Below are positions 34,240 through 41,291 of a DNA stretch of 64,000 nucleotides, piece after piece. The translations under genes and the position numbers were made by a program. Position 1 is the stretch's first letter. Each line of letters opens with the position of its first letter. Origin of the DNA: Synergistaceae bacterium (GTDB lineage: Bacteria > Synergistota > Synergistia > Synergistales > Aminithiophilaceae); NCBI GenBank assembly GCA_016756725.1, contig JAESII010000004.1, positions 186,001 through 250,000 of the forward strand. The letters are read 5' to 3'. The notes beneath the pieces are model-generated. The model worked only from the letters and a program-made list of their open reading frames with translations. It ran no database searches and was not told the DNA's origin.

Positions 34240-34878
34240 TCAAGGGAGCTTTGGGGCGATCCGAGCGAGGCTTTCCAGAAGGCGCCGCGCCGCCCGGCGG
34301 GGATCGTCGGCGGCCACGACGGCCGAGACGACGGCGACACCGGCCGCGCCGGCCCGGAGCAGGCCGGACAGGTCCCTTTCGGTGATGCCGCCGATGGCGA
34401 CGGAGGGGATCGTCACAGAACGGCAGACCGCCTCGAATCCTTCAGGACCGATGACGACGGCGTCCTCCTTGGTTCCTGTCGGGAAGACGGCTCCCACGCC
34501 GAGATAGTCGGCCCCCTCCTCCTGGGCCTCCCTCGCTCCCCGGACCGTCCGTGCCGAGGCGCCGATGACGAAACCCTCCGGGACCAGGCGACGGGCGGCG
34601 ACAAGGGGCAAATCGTCGGCACCGAGATGAACGCCGTCGGCTCCCGCGGCCAGGGCCACGTCGAGACGGTCGTTGACGATGAAGAGGGCGCCGTGGCGGT
34701 CGCAGAGCTTCCGGAAGACCAGGGCCTCGTCGTAAAGCTGGCGCGACGAGGCCTCCTTGTGTCGCAACTGGAGGGCCGTGGCCCCGCCCTCGAGGGCTAA
34801 CCGGGCCTGTTCGACCAGGGAAAGACGACCCCCTCGGGAATCGGGGATGACGTAAAGCAGAAGCCGGCTCCTGTCCAT
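34240..34878 (-). CDS. thiE: thiamine-phosphate synthase
   Basis: A 212-residue TIM-barrel enzyme that joins HMP-pyrophosphate and thiazole phosphate to make thiamine monophosphate. The family blocks are clear: LLYVIPDS, LQLRHKEAS, FIVNDRLDVALAAGADGVHLG, IGASARTV, YLGVGAVFPTGTK, and IGGITERDL with phosphate-binding VVSAV. It is the last gene of the riboswitch-controlled operon; its start overlaps the thiM stop. Confidence 0.95.
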   Translation of the reverse strand: MDRSRLLLYVIPDSRGGRLSLVEQARLALEGGATALQLRHKEASSRQLYDEALVFRKLCDRHGALFIVNDRLDVALAAGADGVHLGADDLPLVAARRLVPEGFVIGASARTVRGAREAQEEGADYLGVGAVFPTGTKEDAVVIGPEGFEAVCRSVTIPSVAIGGITERDLSGLLRAGAAGVAVVSAVVAADDPRRAARRLLESLARIAPKLP

Positions 34879-35693
34879 CAGAGAACCTCATCGCGGCCGA
34901 AGGGACCGGCGATGCGGGCCCTCCCCTCTTCCAGGTCCGACCCGCCCAGTGAGGCCAGCCCGTCGATGAAGGCCTGCCGATAGCGGGCTGGCCCCGCTGC
35001 CGGCAGGGCCCTCTCGGCGGCGAGGCGGAAGGCCAGCAAGGCGGCCAGGCCCGCCGAAAGAGGATCGGCCACGGCCAGGCAGGCGGCCATGACGCTGCCG
35101 AGGCAGCAGCCGCTGCCGACGAGGGCGGGCAGGCGGGGCGAACCGCCCCGCACCGTCCACAGACGGCCCTGGAAGCAAAGACGATCCTCGGGGCCGGTGG
35201 CCACGAGCAGGAAGAGCCCCCCTCTTGCGGCCAGGGAGAAAAGCCCTTTCGTCACACCCTCCGCCTGGGCCGCCTCGACGCCGTGCAGGATCCCCCCCGT
35301 TTTGCCGAGACGGGCCATTTCGGCCCCGTTGCCCTTCACCGCCATCGGGCGGCCCGACGCGAGGAGGCCGTCGATCCAGGCCGTCCTCCAGGCCGTCAGG
35401 CCGTACCCGACGGGATCGACGAGACAGGGACGGCCTTCGCCGAGGCCAGCCAGGGCCTCGGCGAAGGCCTGGGGACTGCCTCCTGTCGCCATGCCCGTGT
35501 TGAGCAGCAACGCGTCGGCCCGGGAGGCGATCTCCCGGGCCTCTTCAGGATGAGCGGAGAAAACCGGCGAGGCCCCGACGGCAGCGGTGACGTCGGCCTG
35601 CCAGGAAGCCGCGACAGCACTGGTGAGTTGATGGACCAGAGGGCGCCCCTTCAGGCCCTCCCAGGCCGAAGCGACATCGAAAAGGGGCCTCAT
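34878..35693 (-). CDS. thiM: hydroxyethylthiazole kinase
   Basis: A 271-residue salvage kinase phosphorylating the thiazole alcohol. It shows the family N-terminus VHQLTSAVAASWQADVTAAVGASPVF, LLLNTGMATGG, LVDPVGYG, the VKGNGAEM motif and the anion-hole GSGCCLGSVMAA, where the cysteine pair is typical. ATG 35693 overlaps the thiD stop by 4 bases; a much longer frame upstream is antisense noise over thiD. It works with ThiD and ThiE to rebuild thiamine from external pieces. Confidence 0.93.
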   Translation of the reverse strand: MRPLFDVASAWEGLKGRPLVHQLTSAVAASWQADVTAAVGASPVFSAHPEEAREIASRADALLLNTGMATGGSPQAFAEALAGLGEGRPCLVDPVGYGLTAWRTAWIDGLLASGRPMAVKGNGAEMARLGKTGGILHGVEAAQAEGVTKGLFSLAARGGLFLLVATGPEDRLCFQGRLWTVRGGSPRLPALVGSGCCLGSVMAACLAVADPLSAGLAALLAFRLAAERALPAAGPARYRQAFIDGLASLGGSDLEEGRARIAGPFGRDEVL

Positions 35694-36502
35694 TTTCGCC
35701 CCGCCAGCCAGGGTGGCACGACGGCATGCCCCACGGGACCGGGCCCCCGTCCGGGTCGAAAACCGTGACGAAGGGCGAGCTGAAGGTAGGCCAGGCCCCT
35801 CTCGACAGCCGCCGCCGGCGGGAGGCCTGCGGCGCGCTCGGCGGCAATGGCGGCGCTGAGGGTGCAACCCGTGCCGTGACTGTCGGCCGTCTCGAGGCGG
35901 GAATGGCGGAAGAGGCGCACCTCGGAGCCATCGAAGAAGAGATCGGTCACGACCGGCCCCGAACCGTGTCCCCCCTTGACGAGGGCCGACGAGGCTCCCA
36001 GTTCGACGAGGCGGCGGGCCGCCGCCTCCATCGAAGGGACATCGTCGACGGGAAAACCGACGAGGCGCGACGCCTCGGGGAGGTTGGGCGTCACCACCTC
36101 GGCCAGGGGCAGCAGCCTCTTTCTGAGGGCCTCCTCGGCTCCGTCGTCGAGGAGGACGGCACCGCTGGTGGCGACCATGACGGGATCGACGACGAGGGCC
36201 GGAACGGGAAAGGCGGAAAAGACGTCGGCGATGACCTCGATGAGTTCGGCCCGGGCTACCATGCCCGTCTTGGCGGCGGCGACGGGAAAATCGGAGAGGA
36301 CGGCCTCCATCTGGCGGCGCAGGCTCTCGCAGGAGGTGACCTCGACGTGGGTGACGCCCAGGCTGTTCTGGGCCGTCAGGGCCGTCACAGCGCTCGTGCC
36401 GAAGACGCCGAGGGCGGCGAAGGTCTTCAGATCGGCCTGAATTCCGGCGCCGCCTCCGGAATCGCTGCCCGCCACGGTGAGGGCGATGGCGCGGTAGATC
36501 AT
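35690..36502 (-). CDS. thiD: hydroxymethylpyrimidine (phosphate) kinase
   Basis: A 270-residue ribokinase-fold enzyme phosphorylating HMP and HMP-phosphate. Landmarks are TVAGSDSGGGAGIQADLKTFAALGVFG, the QNSLGV turn, DFPVAAAKTGMV, VVDPVMVATSG, TPNLPEA and the late ADSHGTGCTLSAAIAA. ATG 36502 follows the stop of the binding-protein gene as an ATGA overlap. It also serves the last common step of thiamine making. Confidence 0.95.
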   Translation of the reverse strand: MIYRAIALTVAGSDSGGGAGIQADLKTFAALGVFGTSAVTALTAQNSLGVTHVEVTSCESLRRQMEAVLSDFPVAAAKTGMVARAELIEVIADVFSAFPVPALVVDPVMVATSGAVLLDDGAEEALRKRLLPLAEVVTPNLPEASRLVGFPVDDVPSMEAAARRLVELGASSALVKGGHGSGPVVTDLFFDGSEVRLFRHSRLETADSHGTGCTLSAAIAAERAAGLPPAAAVERGLAYLQLALRHGFRPGRGPGPVGHAVVPPWLAGRK

Positions 36503-37431
36503 GGCTGCACCAGGAGATCGGCGACGTCGACGGACCGGGCGAGGACTCCCTTGTCGTGAAGGTGATCGGCGAAGGCCTGCCACCGGGCCTCATCCAGGTG
36601 CTGGCGGCGGGGGAAAAAGGCGACGGTCCTGGCGAAGACGGCCTCCTCGAAATCGCGGTCGGCCTCGGGAAGGGCCTTGAAGAAGAGGTCGAGGGCCCCC
36701 TGGGAGTCGGCGTCGATGGCCGCCACGGCCTTCTCGAGGGCGGCGTTGAAGCGGCTCACCCGATCGGGCCCCGACTGAACCCATTTTGGCGAGGCGACGA
36801 TGACGAGCTCGCTGAAGGGGGGGAAACCCAGCTCCTCAAGGGTGAAAAAGGCCCCCTCATAGCCCTCGCGCTCCAGCGTCGTCACCTCGTAGTTCCGGTA
36901 GGCGCCGATGACGGCATCGGCCTTTCCCGTGATGAGGGAGGGAACGATGGAGAAGTGGACGTGGACGGTCTCGACGTCGTCGACGCCCCTGTCGGCCAGG
37001 GCTGCCTTGAGGAGCCGCTCGAAATCGGGTTCCGTGTAGCCCACGGTCCTGCCGGCCAGGTCTTCGGGCCTCTCGATGCCCTTGCCCTTCAGGAAAAGGA
37101 CGACGTTGAGAGGGCTATCGATGAGCGTCGACGTCACGGCCGGTCTGTGCCCTTCCGAGGCGGCGAGGAGGGCCTGGCTCTCGTAGGTCACGGCCAGATC
37201 GACCTTGCCGGCCAGGGCCAGCTTGAGGGCCGTCGCCGTGTCCGAGGGAGCCAGGATCTCCACATCCAGGCCGACCTCGGCGAAGTGTCCTCCGTCACGG
37301 GCCACGAAGAGGGGAAGGTGATCCATGTTGGGAAACCAGTCGAGCATGACCGTCACCTTCTCCGAGGCGGTGGCCGGAAGGGCGAGAAGAAGGGCGAGAA
37401 GAAGGGCGAGGAATCTGCTGATGCCTTTCAT
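36499..37431 (-). CDS. thiY: HMP-precursor ABC transporter, substrate-binding protein
   Basis: A 310-residue NMT1/THI5-like binding protein with a signal peptide (ISRFLALLLALLLALPATA). The mature part begins KVTVMLDWFPNMDHLPLFVA, the hallmark of ThiY/THI5-like proteins that bind formylaminopyrimidine or HMP precursors. TAVTYESQALLAA and TVGYTEPDFERLL follow. ATG 37431 has GGAGG 8 bases upstream. Its position between thiW and thiD, downstream of the riboswitch, supports the pyrimidine-salvage role. Confidence 0.88.
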   Translation of the reverse strand: MKGISRFLALLLALLLALPATASEKVTVMLDWFPNMDHLPLFVARDGGHFAEVGLDVEILAPSDTATALKLALAGKVDLAVTYESQALLAASEGHRPAVTSTLIDSPLNVVLFLKGKGIERPEDLAGRTVGYTEPDFERLLKAALADRGVDDVETVHVHFSIVPSLITGKADAVIGAYRNYEVTTLEREGYEGAFFTLEELGFPPFSELVIVASPKWVQSGPDRVSRFNAALEKAVAAIDADSQGALDLFFKALPEADRDFEEAVFARTVAFFPRRQHLDEARWQAFADHLHDKGVLARSVDVADLLVQP

Positions 37432-37456
37432 CGTGAAAACCTCCTGTTCTGTCCGT

Positions 37457-37981
37457 TCAGAAGCGGTCCCGGTCACCGCCGAGACCGACCTTGCGCAGCG
37501 ACGTCAGCGCCAGCAGGCCCAGGACGGAGCCGGGAACGCTGCTGACGAGAAAGGCCGGCACGAGGACGCCGGCGGTGACGGTCCGGCCCAGGAGCGGGCC
37601 GACAAGCCAGGCCGACAGCAGGGCACCGACAAGACCCGTTCCCAAAGGCTCGGCCAGGGCCGCCCAGTCGCGGCCCAGAAGGCGCCAGGCGAAGCCGACG
37701 GCGAGGGCCCCGGGGATGCTGCCGGGAAAGGCGAAGGGCGTTCCCGTCCCGAGGAGATTGCGGATCAGGCTCGCCGTGAAGGCCACGCCGGCAGCCCACC
37801 AGGGGCCGAGAAGGACTCCGGCCACGGCGTTGACGGCATGCTGGAAGGGAAGGCACCGGGTGGGGCCGACGGGCACGGACAGCCCCGAAAGGAGGACGGC
37901 CGTCGCCGCCAGAAGCCCCGCCAGGACGAGGGAACGCAGCTCGGAGCGGACCGGAAGGGAGTCGAATCGTCTCATCATCAC
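37457..37981 (-). CDS. thiW: thiazole ECF transporter S component
   Basis: A 174-residue membrane protein with six helices, of the ThiW class of energy-coupling-factor substrate-binding subunits. The diagnostic region is VPVGPTRCLPFQHAVNAVAGVLLGPWWA, written here in part. It would capture the thiazole alcohol for ThiM. No ECF ATPase or T subunit lies in the operon, so it must use a shared module elsewhere. It overlaps the ThiX stop by 4 bases. Confidence 0.87.
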   Translation of the reverse strand: MMMRRFDSLPVRSELRSLVLAGLLAATAVLLSGLSVPVGPTRCLPFQHAVNAVAGVLLGPWWAAGVAFTASLIRNLLGTGTPFAFPGSIPGALAVGFAWRLLGRDWAALAEPLGTGLVGALLSAWLVGPLLGRTVTAGVLVPAFLVSSVPGSVLGLLALTSLRKVGLGGDRDRF

Positions 37982-38715
37982 TCACCTCCTTTCCATCGGA
38001 GCAGTCGCCGCTCGAGACGGTCGACGGCGATCCAGAGGGAAAGGCCCATGAAGGTCAGGGCGAGGACGGCGGCGAAGACGAGATCGGTCTGAAGTCTGGC
38101 GTTGGCCTGGATCATGAGATAGCCCAGGCCGGCCTTGGCGCCGACCCACTCGCCGATGACGGCGCCGATGGTGGCCACCGAGAGACCGGCCTTGAGGCCC
38201 GCCAGGAGGAAGGGCAGGGACCAGGGCAGATGGAGGACGACGAAAGTCCGGATCGGGCCGGCCCCGAGGAGGCGCAGAAGATTCCGGTAGTCGTCATCGC
38301 AGTCGCGCAGTCCCGCCAGGAAGCTGACGGTGATGGGAAAGAAGACGACGATGGCCGCCATGACGACCTTGCTCCCCGGACCGTAGCCGAACCAGAGGAT
38401 CAGCAGGGGGGCCAGGGCGAAGACGGGAATGGCCTGAGAGGCCACCAGGAGAGGGGCCAGAAAGGCCTCGAGGGAGGGGACGAGAAAGAGAAGAAGCGCC
38501 AGGGGAAGGGCGACGGCCAGGGCCAGGGCCGACCCGGCCAGGATTTCTCCTCCCGTCGTCAGGGCCTGAGAGGCCAGAAGGGGCAGATGGGTCCAGAAGG
38601 CGGCGGCGACGGACGACGGCGGCGGCAGGATCAGAGGCGACAGGCCGCTGAGGCGGCAGCCGCCCTCCCAGAGGAGGAGCAGGAGGCCCAGGAGGATCGC
38701 CGGAAGCCGCCTCAT
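37978..38715 (-). CDS. thiX: pyrimidine ABC transporter permease (ThiX type)
   Basis: A 245-residue six-helix permease of the SsuC/ThiX class. The coupling loop with the EAA-like motif reads NLLRLLGAGPIRTFVVLHLPWSLP, and LKAGLSVATIGAVIGEWVGAKAGLGYLM is the typical C-terminal block. Together with ThiY and the downstream-named ThiZ ATPase it forms a complete importer. Start and stop overlap both neighbours by 4 bases. Confidence 0.87.
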   Translation of the reverse strand: MRRLPAILLGLLLLLWEGGCRLSGLSPLILPPPSSVAAAFWTHLPLLASQALTTGGEILAGSALALAVALPLALLLFLVPSLEAFLAPLLVASQAIPVFALAPLLILWFGYGPGSKVVMAAIVVFFPITVSFLAGLRDCDDDYRNLLRLLGAGPIRTFVVLHLPWSLPFLLAGLKAGLSVATIGAVIGEWVGAKAGLGYLMIQANARLQTDLVFAAVLALTFMGLSLWIAVDRLERRLLRWKGGE

Positions 38716-39449
38716 CGCCGAACCTCCCGGCGGAGGCTGGCCAGAAGCCGTCCCTTGAGGGCCGCCCAGCGCGGTTTCTCGACGGGCCGGGGGCGGGCCT
38801 CGTCGAGGACGAGCCTTTCGACGACCGTCATCGGGGCCGCCGAAAGGAGAACGATTTCGTCGGCGAGGCGAAGGGCCTCCTCCACGTCGTGGGTGATCAT
38901 GACCGTCGTCTTGCGATGGGAGAGATGAACGTCGAGCAGGAGGTCCTGGAGATCAAGGCGGGTCACGGCATCGAGGGCCGACAGAGGTTCGTCGAGAAGG
39001 AAAAGGTCATGGCCGGTCATGACCGTCCGGGCCAGAGCCGCTCGCTGCCTCATCCCCCCCGAGACCTGGCCGGGACGGCTGGCCGATCGGTCACCGAGGC
39101 CGACCGATCGGAGCAGCGAGGCGGCGAGGCGACGGTCCTCGTCCGTCACCGATCCCGCTGCAAGACGGGGAAGGAGGACGTTCTCCTCGAGGGAAAGCCA
39201 GGGAAGGAGCAGATCGCGCTGCTGCATGTAGGCGACCCGTCCCGTCAGGTCCGGACAGGGCCGTCCCCGCCAGAAGAGCGCTCCGCCATCGGCGGGGACA
39301 AGACCCGTGAGGACGTTGAAAAGAGTGCTCTTCCCGCAGCCCGAAGGGCCGAGAAGGGCCACGAAACGGCCGTCGTCGACGTCGAGGGAGAAGCCGTCGA
39401 AGACGGTCGCCGTTCCGTAACGTTTGGTCAGTTCCTGGAAGCGTAACAG
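38712..39449 (-). CDS. thiZ: pyrimidine ABC transporter ATPase (ThiZ type), CTG start
   Basis: A 245-residue ATPase with Walker A GPSGCGKST, a YMQQRDLLLPWLS Q-loop as in taurine/nitrate/thiamine-type ATPases, signature [14 protein letters not shown], Walker B LFLLDEPLSALD and ITHDVEEAL. The best start is CTG 39449: GAGGAGG lies 8 bases upstream and the domain begins at once (LLRFQELTKRYG). The only in-frame alternative is a TTG at 39563 inside the riboswitch. First gene of the seven-gene operon, directly governed by the TPP riboswitch. Confidence 0.85.
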   Translation of the reverse strand: MLRFQELTKRYGTATVFDGFSLDVDDGRFVALLGPSGCGKSTLFNVLTGLVPADGGALFWRGRPCPDLTGRVAYMQQRDLLLPWLSLEENVLLPRLAAGSVTDEDRRLAASLLRSVGLGDRSASRPGQVSGGMRQRAALARTVMTGHDLFLLDEPLSALDAVTRLDLQDLLLDVHLSHRKTTVMITHDVEEALRLADEIVLLSAAPMTVVERLVLDEARPRPVEKPRWAALKGRLLASLRREVRR

Positions 39450-39457
39450 AGGGAATT

Positions 39458-39488
39458 CCTCCTCGGGCGGATCAGCCGAACGAGGAGG
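39458..39488 (-). promoter_or_regulatory. expression platform: SD-sequestering hairpin
   Basis: CCTCCTCG (minus strand, 39481-39488) can pair with CGAGGAGG (39458-39465), which contains the ribosome site of the ThiZ gene; the loop is 15 bases. With TPP bound this hairpin would block translation, so control is probably translational. Confidence 0.65.
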
Positions 39489-39510
39489 CAGGGGGCACGG
39501 AGCCCTTCTT

Positions 39511-39602
39511 GACTTCCCTTCGCCGGCATGACCCGGATCAGGTTCAAGGGGTCGGGGCGTCAAGCCCCCTCTCAGCCGGTCTCACCGACTCCCCCAGCGC
39601 TT
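39511..39602 (-). promoter_or_regulatory. TPP riboswitch (THI box)
   Basis: The minus-strand RNA has the conserved core in order: GGGGGAGTC, CTGAGA (39570-39575), a GC stem, ACCCCTT, GAACCTGATC (39536-39545), and ATGCCGGCGAAGGGA (39515-39529). This is an unmistakable thiamine pyrophosphate aptamer placed ahead of thiZXWYDME. Confidence 0.95.
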
Positions 39603-39655
39603 ATGCGAGCTCTGGCTCGTGATGGAAGTTCAGGCCCCTAGGGCCTTTCGTGGCG

Positions 39656-39685
39656 ATTCTACCAGGAATGGCCCCTTTCGTCCAA
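39656..39685 (-). promoter_or_regulatory. probable thi operon promoter
   Basis: Minus strand TTGGAC (39680-39685), 18-base spacer, TAGAAT (39656-39661). Transcription would start about 50 bases before the riboswitch. A small stem AGGCCC/GGGCCT (39632-39646) lies in the leader. Confidence 0.5.
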
Positions 39686-39690
39686 GGCGG

Positions 39691-40803
39691 TCAGAAGCGG
39701 CGCCGTCCCCGGATCGACCAGACGCAGGCAGCCGTCGTGATGGGCACCGTCAGGAGGAGCCCCACCGTTCCCGCCAGGCTCCGGGCCAGCTCCTCCGCCA
39801 CGGCGGGATCGTTGAGGATGCCCCGCCAGGTCGGTCCCGACGAGGCGATGAGGACCGTCAGGGGGAGAGAGCTTCCCAGGTAGGCGAGGACGAGGGTGTT
39901 GATCATGCTTCCCAGCACCTCCCGGCCCACGCCGAGCCCCGAGCGCCAGAGGGCTCCGGCATCGAGGGAGTCGGCGTAGTCGCCGATCTCGGCCAGGGCG
40001 GAGGTAACGGAAATGGCCACGTCCATGACGGCGCCGATGGAGCCGATGATGATCGCCGCCAGGAGGAAGCCCCGCAGGGAAAGATCGGGGAAGGACGAGG
40101 CCAGAAGAGCCCCCCCCTCACCGGCCAGCCCCGTCAGCTGCCAGAGCCAGACCATGAGGGCCCCCGTCAGGGAGGCGGCCAAGGCTCCGCCGACGGCGCC
40201 GAGAAAGGCCACAAGACGGTAGCGTCGGCGGCGGACGACGAGGCCGATCGTGCAGGCCGAGACGAAAGCCGCCGTCAGAACGGCGAAGGGAACGGGCTCC
40301 ACGCCGCGGAGCAGGGCCGGAACATAGCCGAAAAGGAGGGCCGCCAGGGAGAGGAGCAGCCCCAGAAGGGCCCGGAAGCCGGCCGCTCCGGCACAGGCCA
40401 TGATCATGGCCGCCGTAAAGACGAGCATTCCCACCACGTAGGGCATGCGGAAGGCGTCGCTGACGGAGTAGAGCTCAGCCCCGTCGTCGAAGATGTCCCG
40501 CATGAGGATGTACCGTTTCCCGGGACGGAGCTCAAGGGCGCTGCCGGCGAGATGCTCCACCTCGATCTCCCGCCAGAGCCCCTTCTGGACGCCCGTCAGG
40601 AGCTGGACCGAGATATGGCGGCGCACCGTCTCCCACTGGCCGTCTCCGGCCTCGTCCCGGGGAAGGGGGTCGGAGACGTCGCCCATGACGACGATCCAGC
40701 CGTCGCTGTGCTGCCACCGGGCCAGGACGAGCCTGTCAGCGGCAAAACCCGCCAGAAGGGCCACGACAAGTGCCAGCAAAAGTCCGATGAATAATCGCTT
40801 CAA
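39691..40803 (-). CDS. YibE/F-like membrane protein
   Basis: A 370-residue protein of the YibE/F family. One N-terminal helix (RLFIGLLLALVVALLAGFAADRL) is followed by an external domain of about 110 residues and then a bundle of six to seven helices, including the family block SIGAVMDVAISVTSALAEI. The related Firmicutes/Synergistetes genes are of unknown function. The start is TTG 40803 (AGGCAGG upstream); the region before it is non-coding. Flanked by hairpins, it is likely monocistronic. Confidence 0.82.
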   Translation of the reverse strand: MKRLFIGLLLALVVALLAGFAADRLVLARWQHSDGWIVVMGDVSDPLPRDEAGDGQWETVRRHISVQLLTGVQKGLWREIEVEHLAGSALELRPGKRYILMRDIFDDGAELYSVSDAFRMPYVVGMLVFTAAMIMACAGAAGFRALLGLLLSLAALLFGYVPALLRGVEPVPFAVLTAAFVSACTIGLVVRRRRYRLVAFLGAVGGALAASLTGALMVWLWQLTGLAGEGGALLASSFPDLSLRGFLLAAIIIGSIGAVMDVAISVTSALAEIGDYADSLDAGALWRSGLGVGREVLGSMINTLVLAYLGSSLPLTVLIASSGPTWRGILNDPAVAEELARSLAGTVGLLLTVPITTAACVWSIRGRRRF

Positions 40804-40868
40804 TCGATCTGCCTGCCTTTCCTGGGGCGCTGCCTCTATCCTATCACGGCCGGCCCCTACCGCGAGGG

Positions 40869-40925
40869 CCCGGTGCGAGGAAAAGGGGAGCCCTTCCTGG
40901 GAGCTCCCCTTTTCCTCGCACCGGG
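40869..40925 (-). terminator. 23-bp terminator hairpin of the feo operon
   Basis: Arms 40869-40891 and 40903-40925 are perfectly complementary, with an 11-base loop, 17 bases beyond the DUF2023 stop. No T-run follows; the stem length makes a stable transcript end likely. Confidence 0.75.
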
Positions 40926-40942
40926 CCAGGCGGAAGGCGACG

Positions 40943-41278
40943 CTACCCTGTGAGGGGTTCGCGCCGTTCCTTCTGGAGCAGGTAGCGCTCGCACTGCTGG
41001 ACGACGTCGTAGCCGAGGAGAACGCCAAGGATGAAATCCTCCTCGTCCGAATAGTCCGTCAGCGACGGCTTGCCCATCTTGCGGATCACCTCGACGCAAC
41101 GGGGGGCACCGAAGAAGATGTTGATCCTCCTGGAGCCGAGGGGAAAGACGGCGTAGGCGATATCCCACCGCCGGAGGCGCTCGGCCATGGCCTCCAGGCA
41201 GGAGGCGTCGGCGGTGTGGAGGATCAGGCGCCGGACGCCCTTGCGGTATTCGTAAAGATGGTGATTGAAGACCTCCAT
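40943..41278 (-). CDS. DUF2023-family protein, Feo-associated
   Basis: A 111-residue cytoplasmic protein of the DUF2023 family. It shows the family core FNHHLYEYRKGVRRLILHTA, VFPLGSRRINIFFGAPRCVEVIRKMG, and the C-terminal EEDFILGVLLGYDVVQQCERYL. Its function is undefined, but members are repeatedly encoded beside feoB, as here: it starts 13 bases after the FeoB stop. The small size and lack of an obvious active site suggest a regulatory or binding partner. ATG 41278 follows GGGGGG. Confidence 0.85.
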   Translation of the reverse strand: MEVFNHHLYEYRKGVRRLILHTADASCLEAMAERLRRWDIAYAVFPLGSRRINIFFGAPRCVEVIRKMGKPSLTDYSDEEDFILGVLLGYDVVQQCERYLLQKERREPLTG

Positions 41279-41291
41279 GGCCGGATCCCCC

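Noticed and set aside
35694-36593. N-terminal extension of ThiM over thiD
   Set aside because: The extra residues are Arg-rich shadow sequence on the thiD coding strand; the true ATG is 35693.
39450-39563. N-terminal extension of the ThiZ ATPase from TTG 39563
   Set aside because: It lies inside the TPP riboswitch and encodes no conserved residues.
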